NCBI RefSeq assembly: GCF_017640745.1
Contig: NZ_JAEPQA010000018.1
Location: 1 to 64,000 of the forward strand
Source: Nisaea sp.
GTDB taxonomy: Bacteria; Pseudomonadota; Alphaproteobacteria; Thalassobaculales; Thalassobaculaceae
Reading direction: 5' to 3'
Length of the DNA stretch: 64,000 nucleotides
Positions 27,894 through 36,850 of the stretch are shown piece after piece. How positions within the stretch are numbered: position 1 is the stretch's first letter; the number at the start of each line of letters is the position of its first letter. The notes under the pieces were generated by a model, which saw only the letters and a program-made list of their open reading frames with translations, searched no databases and was not told where the DNA came from. A program made the position numbers and the translations under genes.

Positions 27894-28316
27894 TCAGGAC
27901 TGCTCCTTCGCGTCGCTCGGCTTACCGAGCCGGTCCACGCCGCGAAATGCAAGCAGGACCCTTCGAACGCCGCGCAGCAGGGCATAAGCCAGCTCCGAGG
28001 CCACGCGGGATCGCCTGAGCACCCGGGCAAGCGTAGTCATCAGCCGGCCGGGATCGCCATAGCTCGCGAGGAAGAGCGTCACTTCGGCGCCATAGTAGAG
28101 ACGCCCGTCCACCTCGATCAGCATTCCCCTGTCGAGATCGAGGCCTCTCTCCTCCGCCGTCCGGCAGAGCCGATGCTCCGGCATCGTGCGGGCATCGACA
28201 AGCGCGAGCGTTCCGTACTCTTTTCTGAGTGCCATCGCATGGACGGCTGACCGGCAGAGCGGGCAGGCGCCATCATAGACAATCGAGACGCCCCCAAATG
28301 CCGTATCGCCTTTCAA
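27894..28316 (-). CDS. DCC family (DUF393) thiol-disulfide oxidoreductase-like protein
   Basis: A 140-residue protein with the family motif VYDGACPLCRSAV near the N-terminus, where C-x2-C is the presumed redox pair of a thioredoxin-like fold. VDARTMPEH and YGAEVTLFLA are also typical of DUF393. There is no signal peptide and no neighbour on the same strand, so a specific partner cannot be named. It is divergent from the TRAP operon. Confidence 0.82.
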   Translation of the reverse strand: MKGDTAFGGVSIVYDGACPLCRSAVHAMALRKEYGTLALVDARTMPEHRLCRTAEERGLDLDRGMLIEVDGRLYYGAEVTLFLASYGDPGRLMTTLARVLRRSRVASELAYALLRGVRRVLLAFRGVDRLGKPSDAKEQS

Positions 28317-28653
28317 ACCGCTCGCCCCATCCGGTTCAGCTTTTCACTCGTCGCGATGCGTCAATCGCGAACCACATGGCAATTATAAGCGGCGGTCGAA
28401 ATTCTGCGCAGGATCAATTGTCAAAGGCCCCGCAATGGACGCTTGCATAATACCCGTAACGGGGATCGCATTGCGTGACACGGGAACCGCGCCACAGCAC
28501 AGCCTCGCATCACGCCGCCTTGACCCGCGCGCAATTTCAGATATGAAACGTCCGAAATCCTCTTCTTCGACATACGTCCGTTGCTCAACGGGGCCGCTTG
28601 TCGAACGAACCTTTCGAATGACCCAGAAGACCAGTCCTTAAAGGAGGAAACCC
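28317..28653. other. Intergenic region between DCC gene and TRAP operon
   Basis: This 337-base divergent spacer holds no convincing gene; the short frames inside it lack ribosome sites and typical codon use. It should contain the promoters of both flanking units. The only elements I can point to are a candidate promoter at 28520-28547 and the AAAGGAGGAAA ribosome site just before dctP. Confidence 0.5.
28520..28547 (+). promoter_or_regulatory. Candidate promoter of the TRAP operon
   Basis: TTGACC (28520-28525) and TATGAA (28542-28547) with 16-base spacing lie about 106 bases before the dctP-type start codon. The match to a sigma-70 promoter is good for a GC-rich genome but has not been tested. 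Confidence 0.35.
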
Positions 28654-29649
28654 ATGAAGCGTTGGATTCTCGGTGCCGTCGCCGCGGCCGCCCTGGTGGC
28701 TCAGCCGGTGCAGGCCTTCGCCGAAACCACCATCCGCGTCACCCTGCAGCTGCCGGAGAAGCATTCGCTCGGGCAGAACTGGATCGCCTTCAAGAAGATC
28801 GTCGAGGAGAAGTCCGGCGGCGACCTGAAGATCGAACTGTTCCCGTCGGCCCAGCTGTTCAAGGACAACGAGGTTCCGGGCGCGGTCGGCTCCGGCGCGA
28901 TCGAGGCCGGTTCCGCCTCCATCGCCCGCTATACCGGCTCGGTCCCGACCGTCGACGTGATGGCCATTCCCTTCATCTTCGACAACGAGGCCCATCTCCG
29001 GGCCGCGGTCGCGCCCGGCTCCACGCTGCGGCAGGAAATCGACGGTGCGATCCTGAAGGAAACCAACAACAAGATCCTCTGGTGGCAAGCGTTCGGCCGG
29101 AACATCTATCTCGGCAAGTCCGCGCCGATCGTCGAGCCCTCCGACCTCAAGGGCAAGAAGGTCCGGACCTACGGCAAGATGCAGGGCTGGACCGTCGAGG
29201 CCCTCGGCGGCGCGCCGACCCTGATGTCCGGCTCCAAGCAGTTCCTCGCCTACCAGCAGGGCGCGGTCGATGTCGGCATGACAGGCGCCTCCGCGGTGAA
29301 ATCCCGCAAGCTCTATGAGGTGATGGACCACATGACGCTGACCTATGACAGCGCCATCGAGTTCGTCGCGGTGATGAACAAGGACTTCTACGAAGGCCTG
29401 ACCGACGCTCAGAAGAAGATCATTGACGACGCCGCCCGCGAGGTCGAGCAGCAGCTCCGTGACGCGATCTTCGCCGAGGAAGCGGACGCCGTCGCCGAGG
29501 CCCGCGGCAAGATGAACGTGGTCGAGCTGACCGACGCCCAGCGCGCCGCCTGGAAGCAGGCGACCGCCGGCATCGTCGACCGCTTCGTCAGCGAGACCGG
29601 CGCCGCCGGCAAGGCCGCCGTCGAGGCCGTCAAGGCCGCTTCGAAGTAA
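28654..29649 (+). CDS. TRAP transporter substrate-binding protein (DctP family)
   Basis: A 331-residue periplasmic binding protein. The signal peptide ends near VQAFAET, followed by TIRVTLQLPEKHSLGQNWIAFKK. The family's conserved Arg is expected in GKKVRTYGKMQGW, where it would bind a carboxylate. KQFLAYQQGAVDVGMTG is also typical. It delivers an organic acid to the DctQ-DctM pair encoded next. AAAGGAGGAAA precedes the start, and a perfect hairpin follows the gene, which should favour a high level of this protein. The substrate is unknown. Confidence 0.94.
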   Translation: MKRWILGAVAAAALVAQPVQAFAETTIRVTLQLPEKHSLGQNWIAFKKIVEEKSGGDLKIELFPSAQLFKDNEVPGAVGSGAIEAGSASIARYTGSVPTVDVMAIPFIFDNEAHLRAAVAPGSTLRQEIDGAILKETNNKILWWQAFGRNIYLGKSAPIVEPSDLKGKKVRTYGKMQGWTVEALGGAPTLMSGSKQFLAYQQGAVDVGMTGASAVKSRKLYEVMDHMTLTYDSAIEFVAVMNKDFYEGLTDAQKKIIDDAAREVEQQLRDAIFAEEADAVAEARGKMNVVELTDAQRAAWKQATAGIVDRFVSETGAAGKAAVEAVKAASK

Positions 29650-29658
29650 GCAAGCACA

Positions 29659-29688
29659 CGGGGGAGGCGGGATCGTCCGCCTCCCCCG
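29659..29688 (+). terminator. Hairpin between dctP- and dctQ-type genes (partial terminator)
   Basis: A perfect 12-bp stem (CGGGGGAGGCGG with CCGCCTCCCCCG) with a 6-base loop is followed by CCCTTTTCC. It lies inside the operon, 40 bases before dctQ. It probably stops part of the transcription or protects the upstream message, giving more binding protein than permease. Confidence 0.7.
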
Positions 29689-29727
29689 CCCTTTTCCACC
29701 CGACTGTCAGGCCAGGGAAGTACCGTC

Positions 29728-30237
29728 ATGATCCTGCGGTGCATCGATGCGGTGTCCGAATTCACAGGCAAGCTCTGCGCCTGGAGTCTCGTCGCCGTCG
29801 GCTTCTTCATCACCTTCGAGATCGTCATGCGCTACGTCTTCATCGCGCCGACGATCTGGGTCGACGAGGTCAGCCGGATTCTCCAGGTCTGGGTGGTCTA
29901 TCTCGGCGCGGCCTATGTGCTGAAGCACCGCGAGATGGTCACCATCGAGCTGATCCTGCGCGATCCGCGGTCCCTCTGGCGGCGCCTCGCCGAAAGCTTT
30001 GCCATCATCGTGATGTTCGTCTTTGCCGGGGTCGCGATCTATTACGGCTTCTCGCTCTGGCTGAAGGAAACCATCGCGGGCCACACCACGGACACCTATC
30101 TCGCGCCACCTAAATGGATCACCAGCGCCCCGGTCTGGCTCGGCAACGCGCTGCTGGTTCTGCAGGGTCTCGCGCAGCTGGTCCGCGTCTGGACCGAGAA
30201 CCTCCCGGAGGACGACGTCCTGGAAGGCGCGCACTAA
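29728..30237 (+). CDS. TRAP transporter small permease (DctQ family)
   Basis: A 169-residue four-helix membrane protein. Segments include LCAWSLVAVGFFITFEIVMRY, ILQVWVVYLGAAYVL with the family's H-x-x-V-x-I-E motif (KHREMVTIELI), AIIVMFVFAGVAIYYGF, and a C-terminal helix. It pairs with the large permease, whose gene starts one base after its stop. No unusual features. Confidence 0.93.
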   Translation: MILRCIDAVSEFTGKLCAWSLVAVGFFITFEIVMRYVFIAPTIWVDEVSRILQVWVVYLGAAYVLKHREMVTIELILRDPRSLWRRLAESFAIIVMFVFAGVAIYYGFSLWLKETIAGHTTDTYLAPPKWITSAPVWLGNALLVLQGLAQLVRVWTENLPEDDVLEGAH

Positions 30238-30238
30238 G

Positions 30239-31516
30239 ATGGAAGCCTTCCTGATTCTTTCCGCGCTGGTCGCGCTGCTGCTGCTACGCACCCCCGTCGC
30301 CTTCGCGCTCGGCGGCCTCGGATGCATCCTGCTCGCCCTCAAAGGCCTGCCGATGGTCGCCGTACCGCAGCGCCTGCACGGCTCGATGGACAGCTTCGAG
30401 CTGCTCGCCGTGCCGATGTTCCTGCTCATGTCCAACGTCCTGCTGAAGGGTGGCGTCGGCCGCGATCTCTATGCCGCGGTGCAGAGCTGGGTCGGCCACT
30501 GGCCGGGCGGGCTCGGCGTCGCGACCATCCTCTCCTGCACGCTGTTCTCCGCGATCTCCGGCTCCTCGGTCGCGACCGCCGCCACAATCGGAACCGTCGC
30601 CATCCCGGAGATGGTGGCGCGCGGGTACGACCGGCGCTTCGTCTTCGGCATGCTGGCCGCCGGCGGCACGCTCGGAATCCTGATCCCGCCCTCGATCCCG
30701 CTAATCGTCTATGGCGTGATCTCCGAGACCTCGATCCCGACCCTGTTCCTCGCCGGCGTCGGACCTGGATTGTTCCTCGCCACGGTCTTCACGATCTATG
30801 GCATGATCCATGCCCGCGTATCCGGCAAGTACGAGCGGGTCGCCGCCGCGAACTGGGGCGAGCGCGGCAAGGCGACGATCGGTGCCCTGCCGACGATTCT
30901 GCTCGCGGTCGCCGTCGTCGGATCGATCTATCTCGGCATCGCGACGCCGTCCGAAAGCGCCGGGCTCGGGTTCGTGGTCGCGCTGATCATCACCTTCGGC
31001 ATGGGCCGGATGGACTGGCCGAAGCTGAAGGAGGCGGTCGAGGCCTCGCTGAAGACCTCGGTGATGGTGCTGATCATCATCGCCGGCGCCAAGGTCTTCT
31101 CCTATGCGATCACACTCTACCTGATTCCGCAGACGATCTCTTCGCTGCTGACCGAGACCATCACCACGCCCGGCCTCTTCATGCTGGCGGTCGGCTTCGT
31201 GCTGCTGATCATGGGCTTCTTCCTCGAGAGCCTCTCGATGCTGCTGATCATGGTGCCTGTGATGCTGCCGGCGGTGCTCAACATGGGGATCGATCCGGTC
31301 TGGTTCGGCATCTTCTTCGTCGTGCTGATCGAGACCGCACTGATCACGCCGCCAGTGGGGATGAACCTGTTCGTCATCCAGGCGGTCGCCAAGGCGCGGC
31401 TGGAGGACGTCGCGCGCGGCGCGATCCCCTTCGCGATCTTCATGCTGCTGACGGCGGCGCTGCTCTGGTTCTGGAAGGATCTCGCGCTCTACATTCCCTA
31501 CCAGCTGATGCGCTGA
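30239..31516 (+). CDS. TRAP transporter large permease (DctM family)
   Basis: A 425-residue permease with about 12 hydrophobic segments, the ion-coupled transport subunit. Family motifs visible are FALGGLGCILLAL near the start, SAISGSSVATAATIG, GGTLGILIPPSIPLIVYG and ALITPPVGMNLFVIQ near the end. Sodium-driven uptake of a carboxylate is expected from the family. It is the last gene of the TRAP operon, and the convergent binding-protein gene ends 15 bases away. Confidence 0.95.
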   Translation: MEAFLILSALVALLLLRTPVAFALGGLGCILLALKGLPMVAVPQRLHGSMDSFELLAVPMFLLMSNVLLKGGVGRDLYAAVQSWVGHWPGGLGVATILSCTLFSAISGSSVATAATIGTVAIPEMVARGYDRRFVFGMLAAGGTLGILIPPSIPLIVYGVISETSIPTLFLAGVGPGLFLATVFTIYGMIHARVSGKYERVAAANWGERGKATIGALPTILLAVAVVGSIYLGIATPSESAGLGFVVALIITFGMGRMDWPKLKEAVEASLKTSVMVLIIIAGAKVFSYAITLYLIPQTISSLLTETITTPGLFMLAVGFVLLIMGFFLESLSMLLIMVPVMLPAVLNMGIDPVWFGIFFVVLIETALITPPVGMNLFVIQAVAKARLEDVARGAIPFAIFMLLTAALLWFWKDLALYIPYQLMR

Positions 31517-31531
31517 TCCACCCGCCCGCGA

Positions 31532-32440
31532 CTATTCGGGAAGCGAGACGGCTCCGTAGAAGAACCGCACCTCCGGGCTCGGCTGGCCGAAATGAGCCTC
31601 GAAGATTTCGAGGATCTTCTCCGAGCGGTACAGCCTGCTGAGCGCCCGGTCGATCAGCAGCCGGAAATCCTCGTCGCCGCGCGGAATGGCGAGCGCGTAG
31701 GGCTCCAGCGTGTAGCTCTTGCGGGAGAACTCGAACTGGCTGAGCGCCCCTTTGCGGATAAGTCCGGCGAGAATGGCGCGGTCTGCGAAATAGGCGTCGA
31801 TGGTTCCCGCCGAGAGCCGGCCCATCCCCTGGTCGTGGGTTTCGACGACCTCTATCTTCACGCCCTCGATTTTCGCAATCGCGCTTTTCATCAACCAGGT
31901 CTCTGCCGTGGTTCCCTTGCGCACCGCGAACGTCCGCCCTTGCAGGGCAGTCGCCACCACGGCCCGCGACGCATTTGCGGGACTGTTCGTCAACAAAACC
32001 TCCTTCAGCAGATCCGGCGCGTCCGAGCGTACCGCCGCGCCGACGCCGGTGATGAAGGTCGGGATGGAGAAGGAGACCCGCTCGCGCCGCGACAGGGTGG
32101 CCGTCGTCGCGCCGCACAGCACGTCGATCTCTCCGGCCGCCAGTTTCTCGAACCTGTTCGACGCATCGACCTCGACGATGTTTCCCTGCAGACCGTCGAT
32201 GCCCGCGCTGTCGACGATGACGTTTGCGATCAGGGAGCATAGGTCCACGCTGAACCCGCTCAAGGTCATTCCGTCCTTGGAGGCAAAGGGAGGCGCATCC
32301 GTGCGGAGACCGAGCGCGATGGTCTTCCCGGCGACGATCTTATCGAGAACGGGACCGGCACCGGCACGCATCGAAGGAACGAGCAAGACCAGAAGAACGG
32401 CCATCGACATGGCCGCCGCGGCTTGAAACACTCTCGACAT
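31532..32440 (-). CDS. Orphan family 3 periplasmic solute-binding protein
   Basis: A 302-residue protein. A signal peptide (AAAMSMAVLLVLLVPSMRAGAG) is followed by a bacterial SBP_3 fold: IALGLRTDAPPFASKDG, LSGFSVDLCSLIAN, LAAGEIDVLCGATTAT and FAVRKGTTAETWL. Proteins of this class bind amino acids or similar small polar ligands. No permease or ATPase gene accompanies it. It may serve a transporter encoded elsewhere, or act as a ligand sensor. It is convergent with the TRAP operon. Confidence 0.86.
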   Translation of the reverse strand: MSRVFQAAAAMSMAVLLVLLVPSMRAGAGPVLDKIVAGKTIALGLRTDAPPFASKDGMTLSGFSVDLCSLIANVIVDSAGIDGLQGNIVEVDASNRFEKLAAGEIDVLCGATTATLSRRERVSFSIPTFITGVGAAVRSDAPDLLKEVLLTNSPANASRAVVATALQGRTFAVRKGTTAETWLMKSAIAKIEGVKIEVVETHDQGMGRLSAGTIDAYFADRAILAGLIRKGALSQFEFSRKSYTLEPYALAIPRGDEDFRLLIDRALSRLYRSEKILEIFEAHFGQPSPEVRFFYGAVSLPE

Positions 32441-32559
32441 GACTCCCTCCGAACGCTTCGCCCAACCTATTCTACCTTACATTGATGAATTGTCAGGACA
32501 AGGCCCGCATCGCGTTTTCGGTGCTTGGACGGGAAGGCACGAGGACAGCCCCGCGACGG

Positions 32560-32955
32560 CTATTCGGCCGCCAGCCAGGAGACGGCATCCTCGAACTTCA
32601 GAAAGGCCTTTCGCTCCTGGGGAAATTGCTCGATCCGGTAGACCGACCAAAGTCGGGCCAGGAACAACGCCCCGTCATCGAGGAGCAGGCTGGCCGATTT
32701 CACATTGAGGCGCCCCGGATATTCCGTGAGATGGTCGTTTGTTTCTTCCATGTCCCGGGTGGTGTAACGGGACAGGTCCGAGGCCCGGAGGTCCCAGAGG
32801 ACCGGAATGCCCCGACCGAATTCGGGATAGTTGTTGAGCAGCGCCATTCCGCGGCCAACCAATTCGCCCGTCAGCAGTTCCTTGACACGGATGGTCAGGA
32901 AATTGAACCCGTTCCGACTAAGGCGGCTGGTTTCGATCACGCGGCCTAAATCCAT
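32560..32955 (-). CDS. Small protein of unknown function, possible STAS/SEC14-like fold
   Basis: A 131-residue soluble protein with no signal peptide or membrane segment. It contains LTGELVGRGMALLNNYPEFGRGIPVLWDLRASDLSRY and ends KAFLKFEDAVSWLAAE. The alternating pattern and the VLWDLR strand resemble STAS/SpoIIAA-like (SEC14) single-domain proteins, but no signature residue confirms this. The start at 32955 follows a consensus TATAAT closely, with an A-rich leader and no Shine-Dalgarno sequence. It lies upstream of the orphan binding protein and downstream of the first PAS kinase, all on the same strand. Confidence 0.6.
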   Translation of the reverse strand: MDLGRVIETSRLSRNGFNFLTIRVKELLTGELVGRGMALLNNYPEFGRGIPVLWDLRASDLSRYTTRDMEETNDHLTEYPGRLNVKSASLLLDDGALFLARLWSVYRIEQFPQERKAFLKFEDAVSWLAAE

Positions 32956-32969
32956 CTTTTTTTTAAAAG

Positions 32970-32996
32970 ATTATAACTGCCGCGAGATTTTTACAA
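32970..32996 (-). promoter_or_regulatory. Consensus -10 box just upstream of the 131-residue protein
   Basis: On the minus strand, TATAAT (32970-32975) is preceded 15 bases upstream by TTGTAA (32991-32996). TATAAT ends only 14 bases before the ATG, so the predicted transcript start is within about 5-10 bases of the start codon. The leader would be very short, or the message leaderless. Confidence 0.4.
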
Positions 32997-33063
32997 TGCG
33001 TATCAGTGACTTGTCAGAAGCCTATTCAGACCGATCACGCCGGGAGACGTCTCGAGAGAAAGG

Positions 33064-35625
33064 TCAGTCCTCGGGCTCGACCATCGGGAAGCGGATCACG
33101 ACCTCGACGCCCTCGTCCGGTGCGCTCTCGCAGCGCACCGTGCCTTTCAGGATCTGCGTGACCAGATTGAAAAGGATATGCATGCCGAGACCGCTGCCGC
33201 CCTGGCCGCGCTTCGTCGTGAAGAACGGGTCGAAGATGCGCTTCACCGTCTCTTCCGCCATCCCCTCGCCATCGTCCGCATAGGTCAGTTCGAGAAAGGC
33301 GCCGGACCGAGCAACCTTGACGGAGATCTTGCCGCGATCGCGCGCAGGGAAACCATGGATGATCGAGTTCATCACCAGATTGGTCAGAATCTGCGCGATC
33401 GCCCCGGGATAACTCCTCAGAACGATATCGTCCGGCCCGGAAAGCGAGACCTTGACCCCCTCCCGCCGGAGCTGCGGGCTGAGGCTGTCCATGATGTCCT
33501 GCAAATATCCGAGCAGGTTGAACGTCCTCTCCTCCTCGCTGGTCTGATCGACCGCGATGCTCTTGAAGCTCGAAATCAGCTTTGCGGCACGCTCTAGATT
33601 TGTATCCACGAGCCGCATCCCCTCGACGATCCGGGCCAGGGAGGCTTCGAACTCGCTCTTCTTGAGGTTTCCTTTTTCAAGCGCCGTCATGAGACCGCTG
33701 GCGGAGCTCGAGACAGTGGAGCCCGCGGTGACGCAGATGCCGATCGGCGTGTTGATCTCGTGCGCTATGCCGGCAACCATCGATCCGAGCGACGCTAACC
33801 TTTCAGACTCGATCAGACTTTTCCTGGCTTCGTGCAGTTCTGAGATATCCGTGACGGCGCCGACATACCCTTCGAATTTTCCGTTCTCCCAGAGCGGGAT
33901 CGCATTCAGCCGGTAATGGCCTGGCATCCCCTCCGACGTGCCGGCGATCTCATAGTCCCGGATCTGCTCTCGCCGCTCGAAAGCCTCCCGCATGGTGCGC
34001 GCCGCCTCTTCATCGTCGCCGAACAGGTCACGATAGTCGGGAAGGCGCGTTCCGGTGAGCTTCGATATCGCCAGCCCTTGCGGTGTCGGGAAGTTCTCGG
34101 AAAGGTAGGTAAAGCGAAGCTCCTCGTCGCACTCCCAGAACCAGTCGGCGGACGCGTAGGCCAGGATGCGGAATCTGCGCTCGTTCACCCGCAGCTCTTC
34201 CGTGCGCTCGAGAACCTTCTTCTCGAGATCGTCCTTCGCGCTTTCAAGAGCGCGCTGGGACTCGATCAATTCCGTGACGTCGTAGCGCAGGACGCCCATG
34301 CCCCGCACCATGTCGTTGCGGTCGACGATCGGAAAGCGGCTGATCTGAAGATGCGCGACCTTGCCGTCGGGTCCGGCCCGGGAAACGAGGGCGTCCTTGC
34401 GCACGCGCTTCTCCATCATCTCGATTTCCTGCGCCGTAACATCGCCGGAACTGTCTTCGACCCCGAGCAAATCGAACATTTCCTTCGTCGTCCGTCCGAC
34501 GATCTGTTCCGCGCTCAGCCCGATCTGCTCAAGCGCAGCCATGTTGGCGCGGACCAGCCGCGTTTCCCGGTCCCGGACCATGATCCCGTGCCCGATATTG
34601 TCGAACAGGTTGCGCAAGAGATCCTCAGCCTCCTGATGCTGACGTTCGAGCAAGCGCTGTTCGGTAACGTCCTGGCGCAGGAGAATGATTCCGCCCTGCG
34701 GAACCCGCGTCTCATAGGTCAGACAGGTCCGCTCCCCCAGCAGTTCCTCGTGCGGAGTACCGGTTGCATCGAGGTGAGTCCGGAGACGCTCGTCGATGAA
34801 GCGGTCAGCCTCCCGCGGATTCAGTCCCGAGATCAGCCCGCACTCCACAATCTCCGAAACGATCTGGCTGAAACTGAGGCCGACCGCGAGATCGGGATCA
34901 TTCCGGAACGTCGGATTGAACTGAGCGAATTCCCTGTTGCAGATGACGAGCTTGTCCTCGCGGTCGAAGATCGCGAAGGCCGCCGGCATGGCCATAATGG
35001 CCCCCCGCAGGATCGCCTCGAGATGCGCCGCGCGCGCGCGTTCCGCGGACAGGGCCGCTTCGGCCTCTCTGGCTTCGGTGACATCGATCGCAATCGTACC
35101 GAGGCCGATCACGACGCCTCTGTCATCCAGTGCCGGAAATTTCACAAGAATCCTGTTATGGCGCCGCCCGAGACGATCGGCTTCGATCTCCAGCGTCGCC
35201 GGCCTGCCCTTTTCGGCGACTTCGTGCTCGACACGCTCGATTTCGCTAATGTTCCTGGTCGACTGCGAGATCATCGACTTGGAACTCTTGCCGATCACCT
35301 CGGACCGGGGCTTGCCATACCACTCGCAGTAGGCCCGGTTGGCCATGAGATACCGGCCCGTCGGATCCTTCAGATTCATACAGACCGGCGAGTGCTCGAA
35401 GATTGCACCGAAAAGGAACTCCATTTCCCTGTGACGGCGAAGTTCGCTCTCCGCTGTCCGAGATTTGATCGAGAGCATCACGACCAGAACCGCGGCGACG
35501 GTCGCCAGCGCAACGGCAGCCGCAAGCCCCGTCCCCGCGGCCGGACCGACGCCGCCCCAGAGCAGGACAAGGACAGCCAGCAGCGCCAAAGTCACCCCGC
35601 CGAGAGCGATCGAATATCTGAACAT
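33064..35625 (-). CDS. Multi-PAS sensor histidine kinase A
   Basis: An 853-residue membrane-anchored kinase. Two hydrophobic segments at about 5-25 and 30-52 form an N-terminal anchor with almost no periplasmic part. Four PAS-type regions follow (about 66-180, 195-310, 340-455 and 480-605), for example MAMPAAFAIFDREDKLVICN and ASADWFWECDEELRFTY. Before the last PAS a short coiled coil is likely. The kinase core has AGIAHEINTPIG (His about 622), NLVMNSIIHGF, YADDGEGM and GGSGLGMHI. No receiver or response regulator gene is nearby. It is a close relative of the kinase at 36851-39415. Confidence 0.92.
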   Translation of the reverse strand: MFRYSIALGGVTLALLAVLVLLWGGVGPAAGTGLAAAVALATVAAVLVVMLSIKSRTAESELRRHREMEFLFGAIFEHSPVCMNLKDPTGRYLMANRAYCEWYGKPRSEVIGKSSKSMISQSTRNISEIERVEHEVAEKGRPATLEIEADRLGRRHNRILVKFPALDDRGVVIGLGTIAIDVTEAREAEAALSAERARAAHLEAILRGAIMAMPAAFAIFDREDKLVICNREFAQFNPTFRNDPDLAVGLSFSQIVSEIVECGLISGLNPREADRFIDERLRTHLDATGTPHEELLGERTCLTYETRVPQGGIILLRQDVTEQRLLERQHQEAEDLLRNLFDNIGHGIMVRDRETRLVRANMAALEQIGLSAEQIVGRTTKEMFDLLGVEDSSGDVTAQEIEMMEKRVRKDALVSRAGPDGKVAHLQISRFPIVDRNDMVRGMGVLRYDVTELIESQRALESAKDDLEKKVLERTEELRVNERRFRILAYASADWFWECDEELRFTYLSENFPTPQGLAISKLTGTRLPDYRDLFGDDEEAARTMREAFERREQIRDYEIAGTSEGMPGHYRLNAIPLWENGKFEGYVGAVTDISELHEARKSLIESERLASLGSMVAGIAHEINTPIGICVTAGSTVSSSASGLMTALEKGNLKKSEFEASLARIVEGMRLVDTNLERAAKLISSFKSIAVDQTSEEERTFNLLGYLQDIMDSLSPQLRREGVKVSLSGPDDIVLRSYPGAIAQILTNLVMNSIIHGFPARDRGKISVKVARSGAFLELTYADDGEGMAEETVKRIFDPFFTTKRGQGGSGLGMHILFNLVTQILKGTVRCESAPDEGVEVVIRFPMVEPED

Positions 35626-35711
35626 CGGGAAGGCCTCTCAGGAACCGTCGGGCGAGTCTCCGCAGGTCAGCGTACCGTGACGCGGAATAACGGGCCAGAA
35701 TCTAGATGTCT

Positions 35712-36632
35712 TCAATTGCCGGAGGCCGCAGTCCCGGCCGCTTCAAGCTTCTTCCTAATCCGTTTCAGGTCAGCCCGGTTCTTCAAATGCTGGCGGAATT
35801 GCAGCAAGGGCAGAACGGCGGTGATATAGAATGCGACCCAAATCAGGTCCCGCTGTTTGTTCCGGAAATCCCACGGCAGGTAATGCCTCCAGACAAGATT
35901 CACGCAGTACGCGGTCTGGCGCAGGGTTCGCGGGATTGACCGCAGGTGCGGACGCGACCAGCTGACATAAGTCTGATACCGCCAGTAGGCATGAGCGATC
36001 GACTTGAGAGTATCCCGGCGCAGATGATGGACGAAAGCGCTCGGCAAATAGCGCAATCTCGCATCCGGAACATTTGCATAGATCTTTTTGCAGATCTCGA
36101 AATCTTCTCCGTTGGTCCGCAAATAGGCGGAATATGGTCCCGCTGCCTCAAGCGCACTTCGGCGGAACAATGTATTGGCACCAAAGAGGAAACGCGGATT
36201 CTCCACGACGCCCCTCCCGTAGTGCTGCCGCATGTGGTAGGTCCGCCAACGATCCGCAATTGTACTTCGCTCGGTCTCGTTTACCGCGCCTGCGACTCCG
36301 GTCAATTCGGGGTTAGCCTCCAATTCCTCCGCAAGAATCCGAAGCCAATGCGGATCGGCGGCACAATCCGAATCGATCGATCCGATAAGATCGCCCTTGC
36401 TGTACTGAACTCCCGTATTGCGCGCGGTCGCGAGCCCTTTGTTGACAGCATGGTGAATGACCCTGACTCCGGGATAGCGCTTGGCGATCAACTGCGTGCG
36501 ATCTGTACTGCCGTCGTCGATAACCAGGATCTCGTCCGGTTTACGCCTTTGCGCAATCAGCGATGCGAGGCAGGCGCCGATCGTCCGTTCGGCGTTGTAG
36601 CAGGGAACGTAGACAGAGATTTTCAGGGACAC
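35712..36632 (-). CDS. Family 2 glycosyltransferase
   Basis: A 306-residue GT-A fold enzyme. It shows KISVYVPCYNAERTIGACLASL at the start, ILVIDDGSTDRT, NKGLATARNTGV and the DxD motif in GSIDSDCAADP. The acceptor side has GEDFEICKK (ED motif). C-terminal segments (YCVNLVWRHYLPWDF, WVAFYITAVLPLL) may associate with the membrane. It transfers a sugar from a nucleotide sugar to an unknown acceptor, probably a surface glycan. It is oddly isolated between two paralogous histidine kinase genes on the same strand. Confidence 0.9.
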   Translation of the reverse strand: MSLKISVYVPCYNAERTIGACLASLIAQRRKPDEILVIDDGSTDRTQLIAKRYPGVRVIHHAVNKGLATARNTGVQYSKGDLIGSIDSDCAADPHWLRILAEELEANPELTGVAGAVNETERSTIADRWRTYHMRQHYGRGVVENPRFLFGANTLFRRSALEAAGPYSAYLRTNGEDFEICKKIYANVPDARLRYLPSAFVHHLRRDTLKSIAHAYWRYQTYVSWSRPHLRSIPRTLRQTAYCVNLVWRHYLPWDFRNKQRDLIWVAFYITAVLPLLQFRQHLKNRADLKRIRKKLEAAGTAASGN

Positions 36633-36850
36633 GCGACAACCTGTTGAAAGACGGAAAGAGACCGCATTCAGCTTTCGCCGAACAGTCCCCGGCTGTAAGC
36701 CGGAGACCTCGACTATCTCACTTGCCGGCAGCTAATAAAACTGTTCACCGATTTCCGGAAACCTGATTTCGCGATCACCACGCGCCTCGCCGTCCGAGCC
36801 CCATCCGCGGTGCAGTGTGTCCCGGACCATTCCGGGATGAATGGCCCCGA
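36633..36850. other. Spacer between kinase B and the glycosyltransferase
   Basis: A 218-base spacer. I see no gene, RNA or clear terminator in it. It must contain the end of the kinase B transcript and, most likely, the promoter of the glycosyltransferase gene. Confidence 0.4.

Noticed and set aside
28435-28641. 68-codon frame before the TRAP operon
   Set aside because: No ribosome site, no conserved feature, and it runs over the probable dctP-type promoter.
33916-35829. 637-codon plus-strand frame opposite kinase A
   Set aside because: Shadow frame; the minus strand encodes a complete PAS histidine kinase.
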